Source: Lactifluus volemus (lineage: Eukaryota; Basidiomycota; Agaricomycetes; Russulales; Russulaceae). From it: a stretch of 64,000 nt of DNA. The position numbers and the translations under genes were made by a program. The stretch is from NCBI GenBank assembly GCA_022376515.1, contig WTXI01000008.1:434001-498000 (forward strand), in the 5' to 3' direction. This document shows, piece after piece, positions 58,415-64,000 of this stretch. Below the pieces are notes generated by a model. That model was not told the origin of the DNA. It did not search any database and saw only the letters and a list, made by a program, of their open reading frames with translations. How positions within the stretch are numbered: the first letter of the stretch is position 1; each line of letters begins with the position of its first letter.

Positions 58415-58563
58415 TGATGTTGTCGGTAATAGCGGGGATGTTCTCACGGGTTGGTGACTAGTCATACGGCTCGGTCCCTTTAATCTTGTTACCACTGCAA
58501 CACCCATCAAGGGCACGTAGACCTCTGCGTGCAACAACATTTGATACAACCACCTCACATTTT
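58415..58563. promoter_or_regulatory. Bidirectional promoter ARPC5 / F-box gene
   Basis: 149 bp between divergent start codons. No clear TATA box. Shared promoter inferred from spacing. Confidence 0.55.
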
Positions 58564-61159
58564 ATGCACAAAGCCCCAAACAGGAGTTCCAAGAAAGACA
58601 TCCTTCGTAAAATCAACAAGACTTCCCGTGAATTTACCCAATCTTCTCAATATGGCCAACACTCGTCATATCTACTCTTGCTCCCCTCCGAGTCTCTCAC
58701 CCACATCACTTCTTTCCTTGACCCGAAATCTCTCATCTCTCTCCAAAGGACCAGCCGAAAACTTTATCAGCACGTTCAAGACGATAACACCTGGCGGCGA
58801 GCCTTTCTCTGTCAATTCCTAGGCGTCTCGCCCGAGAACGACGTGAACCAAGTCAAAGCGCTGACATTCAGGCTGACTGAGAAAACTTGGAGGCGTGAAT
58901 TCCTACGTCGTCACGCCATCAGAGGGTGTGTCCAAGTGTTACATTTACCCGCATCGAGGGACTTAATACTCAGTCCACAGGCTCTGGTCACGCTCCAAAT
59001 TCACCGCGATATCACATGAACCCCTTCCTTCCTCGATAGCTGCCATTCATGTCATGTCAGATGACGCACTTCTCAGTGCGTCGATCGAGTATGGCATTGT
59101 CGCGCGCTCTCTCCCTTTCAAAAACAAAGTTTTAAAGGGTTATCTGAACGCAACTGGCGTACCGTTGAGGAACGGAAATCCCAATGCTGACTTCACGCCT
59201 AATATCAGTTCATGTGCGCTCACATCGGATGGATATACCGCGAAAGTGCTCTGGGGCAGACGGGACGGAAGCGTATCGATCGTGTCTCACCCCGATACGA
59301 TAAATAAAAGCCAAGGCCCTGCCAGTGTAAACACGAGCGAGGTGCGACAAGAACACGAGGATGCCGTGCTAGACGGGACTTGGGCTGCCGATGGCAATGC
59401 CTTTGTAACCGCTGGTTCGGATGGGCGAGTCAAAGTTTGGACCGTGGGGCCTTTTCGCTGCGCCTGGACTTCCGAAAAGCATTTGTTGGGACTAGAAGCA
59501 GATGCAATCCTAAGGGTTCTGGAAGATCTACCAAACGGTCTCGTGGTGGCCGCAAGTCGAAGCGGCGACATCATCATCTTCTCGGGTCTTGTCTGGTCTG
59601 ACCCACCAGCTTCTACCACTATTGATGTCCCTCTACAAGACGTTCAAAAGCTCTGCATCTCAACTCGCACATTCTCAAGACCAGACGCCGAGTCTACCTT
59701 GATTCCACAGCCCATGACAATCTCAGCATTCCAATTCCAGGCGTCATCTCCCACGAGGTTATCTATCCTTGCTTGCTACCAGGACCAGGACCATTTTTAC
59801 CGCTCCTCCGTGGACTTGCTTAGTAAGAACGTGGTTGTCGAGACGTTCGGAAGCGCTGCATTCGGTATCATTCGGTGTATTCAACCGGCTTTCTCCCATG
59901 ATCCTGCAAAGCCAAGCTTTGTCGTCGCAGGCACCCAGCTCGGCTTCGTTAGTCTCTATGATTGGGATACCACCTCCCTTTCAGGCGATCCGCTTCCAGC
60001 TAGCCGGCATATCGACTTGTTCACAGACGCCCATGTAACCAGTCTGGCCATCAACTCTTTCGTCATGGTTGCAGGCTCGTCTCGTTGCGCCATAAGGGTC
60101 CTCGACTTGCTCACATTCGAAACCATGGCATCGTTCACCGCACCGATGAATAATGACGACTGTGACGTACGGCAGATCGAGCTCACAAGGGACGCCCTGA
60201 TGGCTAGCGTGGGCGGCAAGGTATGGGCATGGAGGGCCGGCCATTTCGGCTCAGGTGGCAAGGGTCCCTTGAGAATCAAGGGCAAAGGGAGGCGCGAGTC
60301 CCATGGAAAATGGTTCAGTAAGTCTGTAAGCGGCTCCTCGACATGCAGGTCATAACTCGAATGTCTTTCAGAACAGGTAGAAATGAGAGACCAACTAACA
60401 GAGTTCAAGGAATATTTCGAAGAGGAATCGCATTGCTCGCCGCGTGTATCAGACGCCGAGCACGAACAGTTATTGCAGCTTCATACTCTTGGCCTAAGTG
60501 AACGAGAAGCTGTGGAGTACGCCCTCATGTTGAGCCGAGATGAAGAGTTGCAGAGGCTTCAAAACCGTGCTAAGGACGTGCGTGAAGAAGGGATGTTCGA
60601 CTACAGCGATGAGAGCTCAGGCCGACAAGTTGGTTCTGACCATTCATCTCCGCTGTCTTCGTCTTCCACCGATTATTATTCCCCGCCCCCACCCTTACGC
60701 CCCTCAACATCTGGGTCCAGCTCAAGTTCCCATGGACGCTTTGTACCGTTGGCATCTCCGTCTACTTCCAACGCAAAGCTACAAGTCTTGCCCCGTTTTC
60801 ATCCTGAACCAATGGAGGCGGGAGGGTTGGCCGGTAGCCTCTCCGACTCGCGGTCGGTGCAACCCCAAGGAAGCTCATCATCGCCTTGTTCACCGCCTCG
60901 TTCTTATTCACAACCCTGGCTCGGGCAAGCATCCGTTCGATCCACCCGTTCGAAAGAGACCCATATTAGGTATGGTGCGTCTTTTGGAAAACCAAACGCG
61001 TGGAACAAGCCCTTGCCGGGCACGGGGTCAACAGCATCCACTCCAACACTAATCAGGCTACCACCATCTGGAACTAACCGAGAACGGGTTGAGGATCTCG
61101 AACTTGAATTGGCACTAGAGCTCAGTTTAGTAGAGGCGCAGAATGGAGGGGACACGTGA
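58564..61159 (+). CDS. F-box/WD40 protein with C-terminal ubiquitin-interacting motifs (Ufo1-like)
   Basis: Probable substrate adaptor of an SCF ubiquitin ligase. Exons: 58564-58925, 58981-60317, 60372-61159; 828 aa. F-box at about residues 38-80 (LPSESLTHITSFLDPKSL, then TWRRAF). WD40-type repeats follow, clearest at residues 240-330 (LDGTWAADGNAFVTAGSDG, RVKVWTVG, GLVVAASRSGDIIIFSG) and weaker to about 540. After the last intron there are two UIM-like helices: EREAVEYALMLSRDEE (about 609-624) and LELELALELSLVEAQ (near the C-terminus), both with the Ala-x3-Ser core. F-box, WD40 and C-terminal UIMs in this order are the layout of yeast Ufo1, the HO-endonuclease adaptor. Between the UIMs is a Ser/Pro-rich linker. 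Confidence 0.88.
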
Positions 61160-61307
61160 TTCGTTGTTAACTGGAACTGGTACAAGTAATAGATTCACAT
61201 TTTGTCACACACGCCCGTGTAGCTCTTGCGCAAAGTCAACCTAGAGTATCGTACAACGTGTGATACATGAGGTGGAAGTTGCCGACGAAAGTCAACGCTC
61301 GGGTGTG

Positions 61308-63087
61308 ATGCGTGCGCCCAGAAAAGGTTACACTTACCAATGCTTTCATTTCTACGCCGTTCCCCTGTCTTCTCTCTCTTACCACTCCGACGAACTAACC
61401 CAATTATTTGACGCTTTGAAGCGGCGATGCAATGTCGTACCCGCATTCTTTCGCTCAAAGTGCGTGCCAGTTGACTGCTCTATCCTCGTGTGTGTGTGCA
61501 CGCTTACGACGAACCGTTTTCCAGATCAAAATCAGTTGAGCGAACAATTGCAAGTCCTACAGTTGCTCAGGAAGAGGAGATCCAATCATGATGACCCCTC
61601 CCGTTCCTCCTTTCTCGACCGGAGCTTTGGACGTCTTGCTGAACACGGAAGCCGCCGCGGGCGCCTCGCCGTCCAAGATGACGAATCTCTCATGCTCCAA
61701 CTCGTCGCGCTATCCATCGTGGGACAGACGCGTGGCGACACGGTCGCGGTAGCGCTCGACAAACGCGACGCGTCCAATTTCACATTCGTTCTCGCCACCA
61801 ACCGCCGACAGACCGCCGCTGACGAGGAGAGGGCACGCCGCTTCTTCGAGCTCGCCGCACTTGCCGATACCTCCGTGCGCTCTCTCCTCTTGTTCGCCGT
61901 CGGATCCTCCTCCCGAAAGGTGAACCGGCGCCTGGCCAAGCTGAAAAAGTCGATCGCGCAGTGTTTGCCTGTCATCAGGCGCCTCGTCCACGGATACAGG
62001 TGGTCCGATAATGAATTGCGAAGGAGGGCCAGAGATCTACTCCCGGACATACACGCAAAGTTTGGCGAGATTCCCTTGCCTGCTCTCCTCGTCAAGGTCC
62101 TGAGCGCGCTTGCCAAAGCCGTGGCCCCCAACCGCCCTTTTCGCGACTCGCCGTCGAACGATGATTATAATCGTCTCCTTAACATCCTAAACATGTCCAC
62201 GTTCTTACTATCCACTCGTTTCATATCCTGGTTGGCTCTGGGTAACAGATATTCTGAACCCATGGCCGTCCTCGAACGCCGCTTATATAGGGTGGCGCAG
62301 TATCTGATGGGCGCGACAAGCTTACTGGTAATGAGAGCGGCGTTGCTGCAGGAAAGGGAGGCTCTTCCTTACGTCTGGGCCACCATGGGAGGAGAACCCC
62401 ACTCGGTCGAAGACATCTTCCTTCTGCGTACCCCTTTGGAGGTCGCGCGAGAGGTCGACGCGCGCTGGACAGAATCGGCGCTCCGCACGAGACTCACAAA
62501 TTTGGGCGAATGGAAGCCCTTCTCTAGTCCCCGAATTCATGCAGAACTGCGCTTGATCGCGTCCTGTAACCGAGCTTTCCTCGACCCTTCGTTCGACACG
62601 TATGACCCGCGCAAGCCTGCGGCCGTTCGTATCGCCAGCTCCCACGACGTCTGCACGCTCTGCGCCCTCTGGGTCACCGTGTACAATCGCCAGTTTGGGA
62701 CCCGTTTCAAGGTGTTGCCCTCGGGCGGTTCTGGAAAGATCGATCGAAATTGGGCCTTCGTCCTTTCTCCTCGTGAGAGACCTGATCAAGACGTCAGCGA
62801 ACTGGTGTACAACCTCCTCGAAAATGAGTTGAACCACCTTCAAGACACCTCTCGAATGACGTGGGGGGTCATGCTACGGTCTTTGAGACCATGGACATGC
62901 CTCTCTGGGTCACATGAGGTGAGGATATATATCCTGTCTATGTCATTGTGGATGGGCTGACCAAACCCTTGAGCGGATGCAGAATATGGTTCCCCGTAGA
63001 GGACCCACCCCGAATAGCATGCAAACTTATGTGCGTCTTCTTGCCTCACCTAGTGGCGTTATCGTTGCACAGGCATTTGGGTTATAA
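61308..63087 (+). CDS. Putative OTT_1508-type nucleic-acid/nucleotide deaminase
   Basis: Long frame open from 61260; the first in-frame ATG is at 61308 and I use it. The frame stops at 62960, but an intron at about 62921-62981 (GTGAGG to GATGCAG) would carry it to 63087. Protein about 550-570 aa. The C-terminal third has the zinc-binding signature of the cytidine-deaminase superfamily: IHAELRLIAS (His-Ala-Glu, 62538-62546) and, about 35 residues on, SSHDVCTLCALWV (CxxC, 62653-62664). This spacing and the HAE/CxxC pair fit fungal OTT_1508-like deaminases (Pfam PF14441), which are expanded in some Agaricomycetes. The large helical N-terminal part (FDALKRRCNVVPAFFRSK) is of unknown role. The substrate is unknown. 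Family call from motifs only. Confidence 0.68.
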
Positions 63088-63861
63088 AGGTATCATCGCA
63101 CGTCTCGGATCCCAAAGTGGCTAATATGCCCTCACCTGCGACGACACCTCTCGCTGACAATGATCCGTCAAACCCCAAGGATTCCAGGTCCGTCGTTGCT
63201 TCTGCAAAGTATGGTGCCATTCGACACCCGACTGTTGTTCGTGACATTGAGGTGATGTATACATGACCACCGCGGATGATCAGTTGATTTACGACAATTT
63301 TTTTCTGGTCAGGCATGTGCTTCTGTTGTACATCCACAATCTACCAACATTTGTGAGGGTGGTTTGAAGGATTAGCTGGAAATTCACTAGGGCTTTATCG
63401 GTTGGACAAGGACACTTGGTGCTCTTATTATATTTTTTGTCGAGTCAAGAGGCGTACAGCATATGTTCCGAGTCCGCTTGGAGTGTTCGCTATTTGTCGT
63501 CACTGTGGCAATTTGGTGTACTTAGCGCTAGCAATGTATCTTCTCTTTCACTCATCGGTCGTAATGCATTCCTTTGACTTATTAAATAGCCCGCAATCGC
63601 TCTCGTTGTTCTCGAACAATGCTCCGCGTTTCTATCCCTGCCAGATGTTTTAACCCATTCTACTTTGCGTCTAAAGACTGGTGACGTTCGTGCTGTTAAC
63701 GCGCGGCGTTGCGTTGCAGTGCAGATGAGCTCTGCACGTTTCTCGAGTCAAAAGCCAACAATGAATGGTAGCACAAGCGATTGACAATTTTGTCAAGGGG
63801 GCACGGCTCAGGCTGAGAGGCAAAAGAAGTGTATATAAACCCTTGCTCGTGTGTATATAAT
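63088..63861. other. Intergenic region before the 5S rRNA gene
   Basis: No protein gene recognised. Two TATATAA elements at about 63832 and 63853 precede the 5S gene. Confidence 0.55.
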
Positions 63862-63979
63862 ATCCACGGCCATAGGACTCTGAAAACACCGCATCCCGTC
63901 CGATCTGCGCAGTTAACCAGAGTGCCGCCTAGTTAGTACCACGGTGGGGGACCACGCGGGAATCCTGGGTGCCGTGGTT
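63862..63979 (+). rRNA. 5S ribosomal RNA
   Basis: 118 nt, from ATCCACGGCCATAGGACT to GGGTGCCGTGGTT, a typical fungal 5S gene with the internal Pol III control region (GTTAACCAGAG, TAGTTAGTACCACGG). The terminal stem pairs (CCACGG with CCGTGG). A TATATAA element lies just upstream. A T5 terminator follows at 63983. It is isolated from any rDNA array, as is common for dispersed 5S genes in fungi. Confidence 0.96.
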
Positions 63980-63982
63980 ACC

Positions 63983-63987
63983 TTTTT
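63983..63987 (+). terminator. Pol III T-run terminator of 5S rRNA
   Basis: TTTTT, 4 nt after the mature 3' end of the 5S gene. Confidence 0.8.
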
Positions 63988-64000
63988 CAGCTTGCTTTTT

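Noticed and set aside
1..64000. tRNA genes, CRISPR arrays, telomeric repeats, LTR retrotransposons, DNA transposon inverted repeats, viral genes
   Set aside because: Looked for typical motifs (tRNA B-box, TTAGGG arrays, paired long terminal repeats) by eye and found none. A tRNAscan or LTR-finder run would be decisive.

Overview
The window is nuclear DNA of a filamentous basidiomycete, most likely an Agaricomycete. The signs are dense 45-70 nt introns, two CaaX-type lipopeptide pheromone precursors, a 7-TM protein of a type typical of Agaricomycetes, a Tad/Deceiver-like LINE, and a dispersed 5S rRNA gene. A Rhizoctonia/Ceratobasidium-like fungus would fit, but that placement is a guess. No bacterial, organellar or viral genome is present.

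Layout. (1) 1-12.2 kb is a conserved housekeeping block: the 3' part of a Cid1-type poly(A)/poly(U) polymerase, LSM7 divergent from importin beta-1 (KAP95), and a peroxisomal-type Lon protease. (2) 12.2-37.6 kb is a gene-poor, repeat-rich island. It holds an orphan gene, an RS-domain fragment, a CpG-decayed 5S rRNA copy, a tandemly duplicated orphan gene whose second unit carries a 5'-truncated LINE with a perfect 19-bp target-site duplication, a decayed rhodanese-like gene, a second LINE tail, and three tandem repeat units of 2.2-3.3 kb. Two of these units contain a small gene ending in a CaaX box (CLIV and CLIA), read here as mating-pheromone precursors. The middle unit has lost that gene by deletion. 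(3) 37.6-63.1 kb returns to ordinary genes: a coiled-coil protein, a DUF6533-like 7-TM protein, NAD malate dehydrogenase, a PPR protein, a phosphopantetheinyl-transferase-like protein lacking both metal-binding acidic residues, a cytochrome P450, a conserved hypothetical protein, ARPC5, an Ufo1-like F-box/WD40/UIM protein, and a candidate OTT_1508-type deaminase. (4) A 5S rRNA gene closes the window at 63.86 kb.

The two housekeeping flanks and the repeat island with clustered pheromone precursors look like the pheromone part of a B-type (P/R) mating locus. No STE3-type receptor was recognised, so the receptor may lie outside the window, or these may be non-mating-type pheromone-like genes. 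Gene models were assembled by hand from splice signals, reading phase and family conservation. In every multi-exon model given with exon coordinates the exon lengths sum to a multiple of three (the first gene was checked exon by exon because its start lies outside the window).
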